Origin: DAOUJI01 sp965197415 | GTDB lineage: Bacteria; Chloroflexota; Dehalococcoidia; Lucifugimonadales; JAGWBF01 | Length of the DNA: 64,000 nt | Assembly (NCBI GenBank): GCA_965197415.1 | Contig: OZ240207.1 | Span: 620,001 to 684,000 of the forward strand | Reading direction: 5' to 3' | Shown: positions 24,882 to 33,071 of the stretch, piece by piece | Layout: each line of letters begins with the position of its first letter | Numbering within the stretch: the first letter of the stretch is position 1 | Notes under the pieces: generated by a model | Databases searched by the model: none | What the model was told of the DNA's origin: nothing | Seen by the model: the letters and a program-made list of their open reading frames with translations, nothing else | Position numbers and translations under genes: made by a program

Positions 24882-25106
24882 CTACACACTCTGTCCACCT
24901 CGAAGTCCGTGCGCTCCATTGCCCCCGGCTTCCCCGGCTGGCCCTTGAGGCCCGATCTCGCCTTGTGCGCCCTGAGGCCCCACCGGGCCGACCTCGCCCT
25001 GTATCCCTGCGGGACCGGTGCAGGCTAAAGGCAAAGACAAGCAGAGAGGCAGCTATGGTAGTTGGAAACAGGCGGAATGAACGAGCAGACAGCTTTACCA
25101 AAAGGA
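24882..25106 (-). pseudogene. Collagen-like lipoprotein remnant, frameshifted
   Basis: The minus strand first encodes a signal-like stretch FPTTIAASLLVFAFS in one frame, then in another frame LACTGPAGIQGEVGPVGP and further Gly-x-y triplets up to AGEAGGNGAHGLRGGQSV and a TAG at 24882-24884. Joining the frames gives a lipobox (LAC) directly followed by about fourteen collagen-type triplets. A stop codon precedes the lipobox in the second frame, so the gene is broken. Collagen-like lipoproteins are usually surface proteins. Confidence 0.55.
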
Positions 25107-25309
25107 ACCCTCCTTGCGTGAGTCGTAGGGGGGTTGGCGGCACAGGCCGGTTCGAGCCTTCGTTTATCGGATACCAACCGGGTACCTCCAAAAAATTGGC
25201 CGCAAGGCCCATCTACTCTACACTCTAAGCCATATGATTTGCAAAATAGCCAACACCATTTCCCGTCCAATCTCTGTACAATCCTTCACACAGCCGGCAA
25301 GATTGCGCG

Positions 25310-25530
25310 CAGACGGCCCGACGAGCCCTCGGTCCACGCAGGGCGGGTGGTTGACCCACGACCAACTTCTGCAATGGGTCTGGGGTCCGGAGAATACGGG
25401 CCACCCCTGGCTGGTCCACTTGGTAAGGATCGAACCGATCCTTCGGGCCTACTTCGGGTCGCAGGCCACATCTGGAAGACTTCCCCACCTACCATCCGTG
25501 TCGGCCTACTACCCGGTCACGACGCATCAG
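25310..25530 (+). pseudogene. OmpR-type winged-helix DNA-binding fragment, multiple frameshifts
   Basis: Three frames together recover a response-regulator output domain: SVHAGRVV, then LTHDQLLQWVWGPENTG, then a region ending in IRVG. The order matches NGGRVVTYEHLLQRVWGE...RVGYRMP of the kinase fusion at 39190-41586. The receiver part is absent. It is a decayed copy of a related regulator, not a working gene. Confidence 0.5.
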
Positions 25531-25550
25531 CGTCTCTGCGTCCCGACGCG

Positions 25551-27206
25551 TCACACTACAGGAATTGAGAGACCTTGGTGCGTCGATAGGTTGCCGAGCC
25601 ACATTTCGAAGATGGTGGTATCTACCGTATGCGTTGGTGGGCTGGACTTGACGAAATCAAGAACCGACGCCGATTCCGACATCGCGCCGTCGCTCGGCAT
25701 GGGGACCGTGTACGTCAGCGTCGCCTCGTCTCCCATCACCTCGATGCCCTCCACGAAGTTGCGGATGAGCGCCTTCCGCTCGGGGATAGTCCCGTCCTTC
25801 AGGAAGTCTCGGAAGTCCGCAACGTACCGCGCGATCTCCTCGGTGTCGGGCAGCTCCACTCTCCTCTGCTCAAGCTGGGTCTCGGCATCGTCTCTCGCAG
25901 CCTCCAGCTGTTCCTCACGGTGCCTCAGAGACATGATGCGGGGCGACAGGAACTCCAGGGTCAGCTCGCTCGTCTCAATAGCCTCGTAGAGCTTCTCAAG
26001 TCGCTTCCGCACGTCGGATAGCTCGGCCTCGACGACCTCCAGCCTGCCGGATAGCTCTCCGGCCATGGCGTCGATCTCCTCCGCCACCAGCGTCACCAGC
26101 GCCACGATGGTCTCCTCGTTCAGAATCCGCTCCCTGATCTTCTCCACCACGAACGTCTCCAGCCTGGGAGCGTTCAGGTAGCGGGCGCTGCACGTCCCCG
26201 CTCCCTCCCTGAACAGGGTGCCGCAGATGTAGTAGGCGAACTGCCCGCTCTTGGCTCCCTGGGCCGAGTAGGGCCTGCCGCACACCCCGCACTTGAGCAG
26301 CCCGCTCAGCAGGAACTTGCTCCCCACTCTACCGGGCCTCTGCACCTTCGGGGCGCGGTCGCTCATCGCCTGCTGCACGTCTTCGAATAGCTCCCTCGAC
26401 ACCAGGGCGGGCCACGCCCCCTCTACCCTTACAGGGTCCTGGGCCTTCTCGCCCTTGCTGTTCTTGCCCCAAACGGCGGTTCCGGTGTACGCCTCGTTTC
26501 TCAGCACGTAGTGGAGCGTTCCCTTGTACCAGCGCTTGCCACGGTTGGTGATGCCCCGGTCGTTCAGCTCCTTGCATAGCTCCTTGAGGCCGCTGCCCCG
26601 CAGGGACTTCTCGAATAGCTCCGTCACCACCGGGGCGGTGGCAGGGTCAACCTCAAGCGTGGGGCGCTCCTTCGCCCCGTCGCTGACCTTGACCTTCCTG
26701 TAGCCGAAGGGGGCGTTGGAGCCGAGGAAGAAGCCTCTCGAAGCGGCCTCCCTCATCCCCCGGACGACCTCCTGGGCAAGATTCTCGCTGTAATATTCGT
26801 CCACGCTCTCGATGATGCCCTCAAGCAGCCTGCCGGTGGCGTTGTCCTCGGCCTGCTCGGTGATGGACACCACGCGGATGCCCTTGCGCCGCAGCTGGGA
26901 CTTGAAGGCGACGGCGTGCTCGCGCTTGCGGGTGAACCTCGAAAACTTCCAGACGAGAATCACGTCGAAGGGGGCCTTCGGCTTGCCGCCCTCCTCGATC
27001 ATCTCCCTGAACTGGGGCCGGTCGGCGACGCGGCCGCTCTCGGCTTCGTCCACGTACTCGCGGGCCACGGAGTAGTCGTTGGCCTTGGCGTACTCCTTGA
27101 GCGCCCGCAACTGTGCGGACACGGACAGGTCCACGTCCTGCCTGTCGCTGGACACCCTGGCGTAGAGCGCCGCCGGCGTTAGGGGCTGTAGGTGATTCTT
27201 CTTCAT
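25551..27206 (-). CDS. Large serine recombinase (site-specific integrase)
   Basis: 551 residues. The ATG at 27206 has AGGAGG 6 nt upstream and gives the standard start just before the catalytic domain; the frame extends further left without need. Domains: resolvase catalytic domain (ALYARVSSDRQ with the active serine, then DVILVWKFSRFTR), recombinase domain (about 165-280), zinc ribbon (CGVCGRPY...YYICGT...GTCSARY), coiled coil (ELSGRLEVVEAELSDVRKRL and on), and a C-terminal tail ending near TIFEMWLGNL. That tail is the sequence repeated in the three scars. It likely integrates and excises the surrounding element. Confidence 0.92.
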   Translation of the reverse strand: MKKNHLQPLTPAALYARVSSDRQDVDLSVSAQLRALKEYAKANDYSVAREYVDEAESGRVADRPQFREMIEEGGKPKAPFDVILVWKFSRFTRKREHAVAFKSQLRRKGIRVVSITEQAEDNATGRLLEGIIESVDEYYSENLAQEVVRGMREAASRGFFLGSNAPFGYRKVKVSDGAKERPTLEVDPATAPVVTELFEKSLRGSGLKELCKELNDRGITNRGKRWYKGTLHYVLRNEAYTGTAVWGKNSKGEKAQDPVRVEGAWPALVSRELFEDVQQAMSDRAPKVQRPGRVGSKFLLSGLLKCGVCGRPYSAQGAKSGQFAYYICGTLFREGAGTCSARYLNAPRLETFVVEKIRERILNEETIVALVTLVAEEIDAMAGELSGRLEVVEAELSDVRKRLEKLYEAIETSELTLEFLSPRIMSLRHREEQLEAARDDAETQLEQRRVELPDTEEIARYVADFRDFLKDGTIPERKALIRNFVEGIEVMGDEATLTYTVPMPSDGAMSESASVLDFVKSSPPTHTVDTTIFEMWLGNLSTHQGLSIPVV

Positions 27207-27265
27207 TGCTGTCCTCCTCTGCAATCGTCTGTCTCTCGGTCGTGTCGTCCAATCCTGCGACGCCC

Positions 27266-27574
27266 TCAAGCTGCGTCGTTCGCTCCAGGCCCTGCTGCGG
27301 CCTGAAGTCTGAGTCCCAGTGCGCGCACCACCTTCAGCACGGTGGCGAACTCCGGGTTCCCGTCGGCTGACAGCGACTTGTACAGGCTCTCCCTGCCCAG
27401 CCCCGTCTCCTCCGCCACCAGCGCCATCCTGCGGGCGCGGGCGATGTCTCCGAGGGTCGCCATGATAAGGGCCAGGTCGCCCTCCTCCAGCGCCACGTTC
27501 AGGTATGCCGCCATGTCCTCCTCGGTCTCAAGGTGCTCCGCCGGGTCCCACGGCCTTGTCTGCGTCTTTGCCAT
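27266..27574 (-). CDS. HigA-type antidote protein (HTH)
   Basis: 102 residues. An N-terminal segment with HLETEEDMAAYLNVALEEGD is followed by an HTH (residues about 47-85: RMALVAEETGLGRESLYKSLS, then NPEFATVLKVVRALGL), the pattern of the addiction-module antidote family paired with RelE/ParE-like toxins. It stands 10 bp downstream of the toxin gene on the same strand. It should bind the toxin and repress the operon. The order toxin first, antitoxin second is usual for HigBA. Confidence 0.85.
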   Translation of the reverse strand: MAKTQTRPWDPAEHLETEEDMAAYLNVALEEGDLALIMATLGDIARARRMALVAEETGLGRESLYKSLSADGNPEFATVLKVVRALGLRLQAAAGPGANDAA

Positions 27575-27584
27575 AGCTGCCTCC

Positions 27585-27875
27585 CTACAGTCCTCTCGCC
27601 AGCTCCAGCGCCCTTCGTATGTCCCGCTCCTGGCTGTCCTTGTCGCCTCCGGCCAGAAGGACGACCAGGGCTTCCCCCATCTGCGCGAAGTACACCCGGT
27701 AGCCGGGTCCGTAGTCGATTCGAATCTCCGAAACCCCTTCGCCCACCGGCCTCACGTCGCCGGGGTTGCCCAGTGACAGCCGCCTGATGCGGTTGTCGAT
27801 TCTCACCCTGGCCTGCCTGTCCCGAAGCCGTCTGAACCAGCGGGCATAGGCGTCGGTCTGGCGAATCTCGACCAT
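27585..27875 (-). CDS. HigB/RelE-ParE-family toxin
   Basis: 96 residues from the ATG at 27875; the frame extends far upstream but no start there has support, while TAGGG precedes this ATG. The fold pattern is typical: an N-terminal helix pair (DAYARWFRRLRDRQARVRIDNR), then VSEIRIDYGPGYRVYFAQ and VVLLAGGDKDSQERDI. Relatives are ribosome-dependent mRNA interferases or gyrase poisons. The residues RxYF and the GGDK motif are those of the COG3657 subgroup. It is co-transcribed with the antidote gene and probably stabilises the mobile element. Confidence 0.85.
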   Translation of the reverse strand: MVEIRQTDAYARWFRRLRDRQARVRIDNRIRRLSLGNPGDVRPVGEGVSEIRIDYGPGYRVYFAQMGEALVVLLAGGDKDSQERDIRRALELARGL

Positions 27876-28212
27876 CACCCTATTGTAGGCCACAGGATAC
27901 CTAGAAAGCAAGGGGGAATGGCCGATTTCGGCGAGAACACGGGCCAAGCAGGGCACGCGCACCCTCACAGGGCGCGAGATTCGGGGGAGCGTCGGCGGCG
28001 TCATGCCCGTGTACAGGAGAATGCACGGGGCGGCAAGTTGCAGCTCGGGCGGTTCCGTAGCTGAAATCGGGGTGTAGGGGGACAGCCTGCTAAATCGGAG
28101 CAAGCAATTTGATTCCGGGATTCCCCCCACGGTCATGGGGCAGTTGCAGCTACGAAGTGGGGAAAGTGGAACACAAACACAGGGAGCGGCGGAAGATGGC
28201 TCCGTGAGCCGC
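27876..28212. other. Non-coding region with two copies of the CAGCTACGAA repeat
   Basis: No gene seen. Copies of the repeat core lie at 28053-28063 (inverted, degenerate) and 28147-28156. The second is followed by GTGGGGAAAGTGGAACA, also found at 30097-30113 after another copy. Confidence 0.5.
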
Positions 28213-28404
28213 TCAATCCCCTTCCTCGCCCTCCGTTGGTGGCCTGGGCGCGGCTGTGGACCGGGCCGCCAGACGCCGAAGGTGAGAGCGGGCGATGATC
28301 CGGGCCAGGATGCGCAGACCGCGCCGCAGCGTCTCCTGCTGCTCGGCGGTGTACGCCGTCGCCCGTAGGTCTCTCGATGGGTTCCGTCCGTTGGCCCTTC
28401 TCAT
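28213..28404 (-). CDS. Small basic helical protein, unknown
   Basis: 63 residues from an ATG preceded by GGGAGCGG. It contains RATAYTAEQQETLRRGLRI followed by LARIIAR and a basic Arg-rich stretch, then a Pro/Glu tail. It looks like an amphipathic helix with nucleic-acid-binding charge. A truncated second copy of the helix is found 280 bp upstream, which argues for a real, duplicated gene. No function can be given. Confidence 0.4.
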   Translation of the reverse strand: MRRANGRNPSRDLRATAYTAEQQETLRRGLRILARIIARSHLRRLAARSTAAPRPPTEGEEGD

Positions 28405-28539
28405 TCCGCTCCCAGTCGTGGTTCCCGACGCCAACCGTGCGGTCGTCGGAGCCGTCGTGTTTCGGCGTCCTCCCTCCAGTGTGAACGGCGAGATGGCCGC
28501 TCGGAACCTCCCGTGAGGGGGTGCATGTATGTCCCCCGC

Positions 28540-28660
28540 CCATATATGCACCTCCGGGCGAGGATCCGCAGCCCACGCCGCACTGCCTCCCGCTGCTCGG
28601 CGGAGTGTGCCGTCGCCCGGCGATTGGTCGATGGTCTACCGCGACTCTTCGGGTCGCTGT
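28540..28660 (-). pseudogene. Truncated duplicate of the small helical protein
   Basis: The minus strand encodes NRRATAHSAEQREAVRRGLR and ILAR, close to the intact copy at 28213-28404, then diverges at RCIYGRGTYM. The homology covers about 90 bp at DNA level. It looks like the end of a tandem duplication cut by other sequence. Confidence 0.4.
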
Positions 28661-30140
28661 TCTCGCAGGAGAGTGTGCACAATCGCAACGCGGAATAAGA
28701 CCTCTCATAGGGTTGCGCAGGGATGCGCGCCCTTATAGGCCCGCTCCCCGGTAGGGTCGCGCAGGGATGCGGGGTGCTATAGGCTCTCTTTTTTTAGGCC
28801 CCTTCCACGCAGTAGCGGGGGTGTACAGGAGTTTGAGTTTTGCAACAGAGCGGCCAGAGTCGTGATTTCGTAGCTGAAACAGGGGTAATTCGCCCCTCTA
28901 CAGGACGTAACCAGTGAACACTTTGTCGAATCATGGCGTTCCGGACGGCAATGACATCGCCAAACGTGGGGAATGACATCGGCAGGCCCGTGGGAAGGGC
29001 GTCCCAATGACATTTGGCCCCGAAAAATGCGATTGAAGTGGGGGTGCATGACGTGCCCCAAAACGTGGCGGGAGACCGGGGTGACGGTCCGGCGGAGCTG
29101 GCGATCACCCGGCCGGGATGCCGGGGACACGGCCCGACGGAGTATGCCCAGGTCATCCCTTGGCGATCCAGCGCGTATCTCCTGTGGGGTGCATTACATG
29201 TGATGCACCTTCCAGGCTCCGTCGAAACGGAACGGTGTGGACCATGTGAAGGGGCTGTACAGGAGATTGAGTTTGACAGGGAAGTGACGGAAGGGCGATT
29301 TCGTAGCTGGAACAGGGGCAAATCACCCCCTACAGGAGAGGAAAAGTGAACACTTGATTCTCTCGTAAAAAGTCTGTGCAGGTCGAATTAGAACAAACGT
29401 ACCCACGCCTGGGTGCAATATACAGTCTCTGTTCCGTATGCTACCCCAACATACGGTAGCGCTCAGATGTGCTAAATCGCTGGAACTTCCTCAAAACGAG
29501 TTTTTACGAGGGAATCAACACTTCGTTGAAAGAGTGCGTTCAGGCCAAATCCAACGAAACTCGTTGGATGGTGGGGGGCACGACGCGGCAGCAAAAGGGC
29601 GGGTGCGACGGAAAACGGGGCGCGGAAGCGGATGGACGTGGGGGTGCAGGACGCGGCGGAAACGGCGCTCACAGTCCCTCGGGAGGAGCGCTGACGCAGC
29701 CCTGGCCGGGTCGTGGACACCGTGACACGTCACCCGCGCGGCGGGGTCCGTTGGCGGCGGATCGGGGTCCCGACGCCGGTCTCTCTGAACTCCGAACCGG
29801 CGCAGCTGGCGGCCCCGTTTGGCCCATCCGGTTGGCTGCCGGTCGATGTGGAGGGGGAGTACACGAAAATGGGGCCTGGGGGAGAAGCGGACATCCTGGG
29901 CCACTCAGCTACGCACGCCGGATGATTTCGCGGTGCGCCGGACAACTTCAGTGAACACTTTTTTGAAAGGGCGGGTTCCGGCCAAACGGAGGCCCTCGAT
30001 GCACAACGGGGCCACCTTGCGGGGGCAGCTACACCGGGGCGAGCAACTGGTTTCGGGGGTTCTTCCACGCTCAAGGGGCAGCCTCAGCTACCGAGTGGGG
30101 AAAGTGGAACATGGACGTAGACGGGCCGACAGCGCTTCCT
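28661..30140. repeat. Repeat-rich non-coding block of the integrated element
   Basis: About 1.5 kb without a credible gene. The core CAGCTACGAA (or its complement TTCGTAGCTG) occurs at 28867, 29300, 29906 and 30086 with small variation; GTGAACACTT occurs at 28914, 29346 and 29951. Two copies are joined to GGGG-N9-CCCC inverted repeats (28881-28897 and 29314-29331). A longer degenerate unit with GTGGGGGTGCA is at 29039 and 29638. The pattern suggests iterated binding sites or several decayed copies of one element end. Confidence 0.5.
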
Positions 30141-30602
30141 CTACCTCAGCACAAACCACCACAGGAGAACGCTGCCGACCAGCAGCGCCAAAAGCACGAA
30201 GGCGATCACGCTGAAGACGTTGAGCACGCCCTTCGTCACCTTGTGGTCGGAGACCTCCTGCCGGTGCGCCATCTCAAGCTTCACATACGGCCCTCTGGCG
30301 GTGGCCGCGGACTCCCTGGCCTCGTCTCGCTCCCGCTCCAACTCGGATGCCCGAAGGTTCAACTCGGATAAGCTCTGCTCCAACTCCCGCACGGTCCGCT
30401 CAAGCTCATGCTCCCTGGCGACGGCCCGGCGCAGCAACTCCTCGTCGGTGATGTACTCCCCCGCCATCCGCACGAACACCCGGCGGCCCTCCCTGCGGAC
30501 CTCCACCTCTCCCTGCCTGATCTTCCGGTCCAGGGTCGAGAGGGAGACCTCCAGTTCCTCCGCAGCCTCCGCCTTCGTCACCCAGCGGACGTGCTCATCC
30601 AT
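30141..30602 (-). CDS. MerR/excisionase-like HTH protein with coiled coil and C-terminal membrane anchor
   Basis: 153 residues; the ATG at 30602 follows GGGAGGGAG by 5 nt, while the longer frame has no such site. Residues 5-50 form a winged HTH (WVTKAEAAEELEVSLSTLDR, then KIRQGEVEVRREGRRVFVRM). A long coiled coil follows (about 55-110), then a hydrophobic C-terminal segment (VFSVIAFVLLALLVGSVLLWWFV). A DNA-binding domain tethered to the membrane at the opposite end is unusual; it may attach the element's DNA to the membrane or sense envelope state. Its own promoter has palindromes. Confidence 0.7.
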   Translation of the reverse strand: MDEHVRWVTKAEAAEELEVSLSTLDRKIRQGEVEVRREGRRVFVRMAGEYITDEELLRRAVAREHELERTVRELEQSLSELNLRASELERERDEARESAATARGPYVKLEMAHRQEVSDHKVTKGVLNVFSVIAFVLLALLVGSVLLWWFVLR

Positions 30603-30622
30603 CGTTTCTCCCTCCCTATCAG

Positions 30623-30727
30623 CTGACACGTCAGGGTTCCCAAAGTGCAATCAAGTTGTCATCAGACTCGCCAGGTATTTTAGCATGGCTTCCCATTTTG
30701 TACCCTGACCGGTCAGGCGACACGTCA
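30623..30727. promoter_or_regulatory. Palindromic operator cluster upstream of the HTH/membrane gene
   Basis: Three palindromic sites lie within 105 bp: CTGACACGTCAG (30623-30634), CCTGACCGGTCAGG (30704-30717, perfect 14 bp) and CGACACGTCA (30718-30727), all with the shared half-site TGAC. A further GTGACACGTCAC is at 29723-29734. The first overlaps the region just before the ribosome-binding site. They probably bind a dimeric regulator, perhaps the HTH protein itself. Confidence 0.55.
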
Positions 30728-30846
30728 ACCCCATTTCGTAGCTAAAACAGGGGTGATTTGGGGGGCCGTGGACCTCGGAAATCGGCCCGGTTGTGCCATT
30801 TTGTACCCCCCAGCCAGCATAGAGGGGAGATAGGGACGTATCGTCG

Positions 30847-32559
30847 CTATCTATCCCCCCCTACAGGACTCTGACGCATCCGGTGGTAGAGTGAGTCCCA
30901 GTGGTAGGCTCTCAGTGCGGACAGGGGCAGTCGGGGAGACTCCGGTTCCCACAGTGGACGCCATGACCGTCCGAGTATTCCTGCGGTGGACAGAGCGGGT
31001 ATGCACGACACGAAGATGGGCAGGGACATCCGGCTCATGCGGGCTGCGGTGCGGACGTAGGTGCCCTCGACCTCCTCGGTGTCCACGACGAACAGGGTGA
31101 CGGGGTACGGCGGCTGGTCGTCCTTATGCTCGGGTGACCAATAGTAGTCCTCGTATGGACTCAGGCGGGCGATGACTCCCCTGGGGTGACGGGCTCGCAG
31201 CTCGTGCTCGAAGTAGAACGGCACCTGAAGGCCCTGGGCGGTCATCTGCCCCACGGCGTCGGGTGCGATGGCGGAATCACCCCAGTTGTAGGCCCGGTCG
31301 GACCTGGCGGTGGGGACGGACCACGCCAGCTCGCTGCCGGGGTCGGCCCTGGCCTCGGCCTGAAGCTGAGACAGAAACCACGTGATGCCGTCGGCGTGCT
31401 TCGTCTGCCTCGCCCACGTCTCGATGCGGTGGCCCACGTGACGCCTCCGGCCCTGTTTGTCTCTCGTGAGGGCGGTGCTCCAGATGCCCCGCGTGGTGGG
31501 CAGCTCGGCGCGGTCCCTGTGGGTGACGTAGCGTATGCCCTCGGCGGACAGGGTGTAGCGAACGTCTCCGCGCTTTCCTCTCTGTTCGACCAAGCCCCAG
31601 GTATCGACGATGCTGTGCATCATCTGGCTGACCCGGCCCTCGGAGACGCCGAGCCAAAGGGCAAGGTGCTCACGGGGGATCATCGGGTGGTCGGTGATGA
31701 GGTCCAGCGTTCGCTTCTCCGACGGGCTGACGCCGAAGGCCGGCGCAGCCCCCACCATCCGCTCGGGGTCGGGAATGGACGCACGCTTCCGCTCCGGCGA
31801 CTGGCCTCCAGACCCTCCGCCGCGGCTGGCGTAGGCGCTCACCGTCTCCAGCGTGTAGTACGTGAGTCCGAACAGCCCCGTGGGTTCGCACCAGAGGCGC
31901 AGGTCCCGTCTTTCGAGGGCGTCCCTGGACTCCACGGCAACGTAGCAGTCACGGAGGTCGTTGTTGATGCAGAACCTCGCCGTCCGCCGAAGCTCCCATG
32001 CGCTCGGCACAAGGATCAGGACGGTGCCGGGACGCCGCCCGTGGCTGTACTGCGCTATGGCCCTCAACCGGTCGTAGAGAGACCGGCGACGCAGGGCCAG
32101 GCCCTGGCGCACCACGCCGAAGCTGCGGCCGTCGTGGAGCGTGATCGTGGCGTCGAAGCGCCCCCTGCGGTGGAACTCCACGCGGGACCGGAGCCCGTCG
32201 ATGCCGGGGGACAGCGAGGCGGCGAGACGGTAGACGCTGGCCACCGCGTCCATCCGGCGGATGAGCAGCGTCAGCCACTCCCTGGACATGGGGTAGGCTC
32301 GCACGAAGTCCGTGGGGGTGTCGAAACCAAGCGACTCCGCTGCCGTTCTAATGCCCTGGGCCGTCAGGTGGTATCTCTGCCTCGATGGCAGGTGTGCGGT
32401 GCCGTGGCTGACCCTCCCGACGATGCCGGGGGCCAGCAGGTCGGCCAGGGCACGGTGAACCGTGGCGTGCGGCTCGCCGAGCATGGGCGCCAGTTCCGCC
32501 GAATCGACGAACGGCGTCCGGCTGAGGGCGTCGAGCAGCTGTCGTTCTGAGATTGCCAT
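30847..32559 (-). CDS. Replication-relaxation-like protein
   Basis: 570 residues. The N-terminus is a winged HTH (LLDALSRTPFVDSAELAPML, then HATVHRALADLL), followed by a long alpha/beta region (RRGRFDATITLHDGRSFGVVR) resembling the replication-relaxation family found on plasmids and integrated elements of Actinobacteria and Chloroflexota. A second HTH is at about 285-350 (REHLALWLGVSEGRVSQM). The C-terminal 150 residues repeat the nuclease-like pattern weakly (YPVTLFVVDTEEVEGTYV). It probably helps replicate or mobilise the element. Confidence 0.6.
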   Translation of the reverse strand: MAISERQLLDALSRTPFVDSAELAPMLGEPHATVHRALADLLAPGIVGRVSHGTAHLPSRQRYHLTAQGIRTAAESLGFDTPTDFVRAYPMSREWLTLLIRRMDAVASVYRLAASLSPGIDGLRSRVEFHRRGRFDATITLHDGRSFGVVRQGLALRRRSLYDRLRAIAQYSHGRRPGTVLILVPSAWELRRTARFCINNDLRDCYVAVESRDALERRDLRLWCEPTGLFGLTYYTLETVSAYASRGGGSGGQSPERKRASIPDPERMVGAAPAFGVSPSEKRTLDLITDHPMIPREHLALWLGVSEGRVSQMMHSIVDTWGLVEQRGKRGDVRYTLSAEGIRYVTHRDRAELPTTRGIWSTALTRDKQGRRRHVGHRIETWARQTKHADGITWFLSQLQAEARADPGSELAWSVPTARSDRAYNWGDSAIAPDAVGQMTAQGLQVPFYFEHELRARHPRGVIARLSPYEDYYWSPEHKDDQPPYPVTLFVVDTEEVEGTYVRTAARMSRMSLPIFVSCIPALSTAGILGRSWRPLWEPESPRLPLSALRAYHWDSLYHRMRQSPVGGDR

Positions 32560-32645
32560 ATGTTGAGACTACCAGCATGGTGTCACACGCCTGACTGACC
32601 CGAGGTTCCGGAGCTAGGACAGAATCCGCGCTCTGGAGCGCTGGC

Positions 32646-32891
32646 TCAGTCGGTGAACAGGTGGCCGAGATCCAGGGAGTCCGCCATTTTCAGGAGCGCC
32701 GCATAGTTCCGCGTGTTGGGCAGCACGTCCTTGTCCCTCCAGCGCCTCGTGGTCTCGGCATCGGTGTCGAGACGGCGGTTTATCTCCGCCCAAGGCAGCT
32801 TAGACTCCTCCTGGAACCGCACGAGGCGCTCAGGGAAGTCGTCGGGGAATTCGTAGGTCCTTCTGCTGTGGTGTATGCGCTGTCTCGGCAT
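32646..32891 (-). CDS. Small XRE-like HTH protein
   Basis: 81 residues; the ATG at 32891 has GGAAGG 8 nt upstream and was chosen over the longer frame. After a basic N-terminus (PRQRIHHSRRTYEFPDDFPE) comes an HTH: LVRFQEESKLPWAEINRRL, then DAETTRRWRDKDVLPNTRN. It resembles small element-encoded regulators. It lies 86 bp upstream of the replication-relaxation gene on the same strand. Confidence 0.6.
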   Translation of the reverse strand: MPRQRIHHSRRTYEFPDDFPERLVRFQEESKLPWAEINRRLDTDAETTRRWRDKDVLPNTRNYAALLKMADSLDLGHLFTD

Positions 32892-33071
32892 CTGGTCGGC
32901 CTTCCACAGGGACTCGCCAGGACGCTCCCGCCGTCTGTCCACTCCTGGAGTTGGGCGAATCCGTTTTCCGGGCGGGACCACCGCCCCGCCCGGACTTCTC
33001 CTGTGTGCGGCCCTTTTTGCGTCTTCAGGCCCCGCGGTGGCGGCCGCTTCACCCGCACGCCGCTTCTTTCT

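Larger units (their letters stand above)
24388..25550. other. Gene graveyard between HD/ATPase triad and serine recombinase
   Basis: There is no intact gene in these 1163 bases. Three decayed genes can be read: a tyrosine integrase C-terminus (24517-24842, minus), a collagen-like lipoprotein (24882-25106, minus) and a response-regulator DNA-binding domain (25310-25530, plus). Each has at least one frameshift. The sequence between them, 25107-25309, shows nothing else. Confidence 0.6.

Noticed and set aside
28788..28794. T7 run as rho-independent terminator
   Set aside because: No gene ends upstream on the plus strand and no stable stem directly precedes the run.
29469..29954. 161-codon open frame in the repeat block
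   Set aside because: It is low-complexity Gly/Arg sequence crossing several repeat copies, without a ribosome-binding site or homology.
28661..30140. CRISPR array
   Set aside because: The repeats are spaced irregularly by hundreds of bases, occur in both orientations, and no cas gene is present.
31186..32550. 454-codon open frame on the plus strand
   Set aside because: It lies entirely opposite the replication-relaxation-like gene, has no ribosome-binding site and is His/Arg/Gly rich as expected for the antisense of a GC-rich gene.
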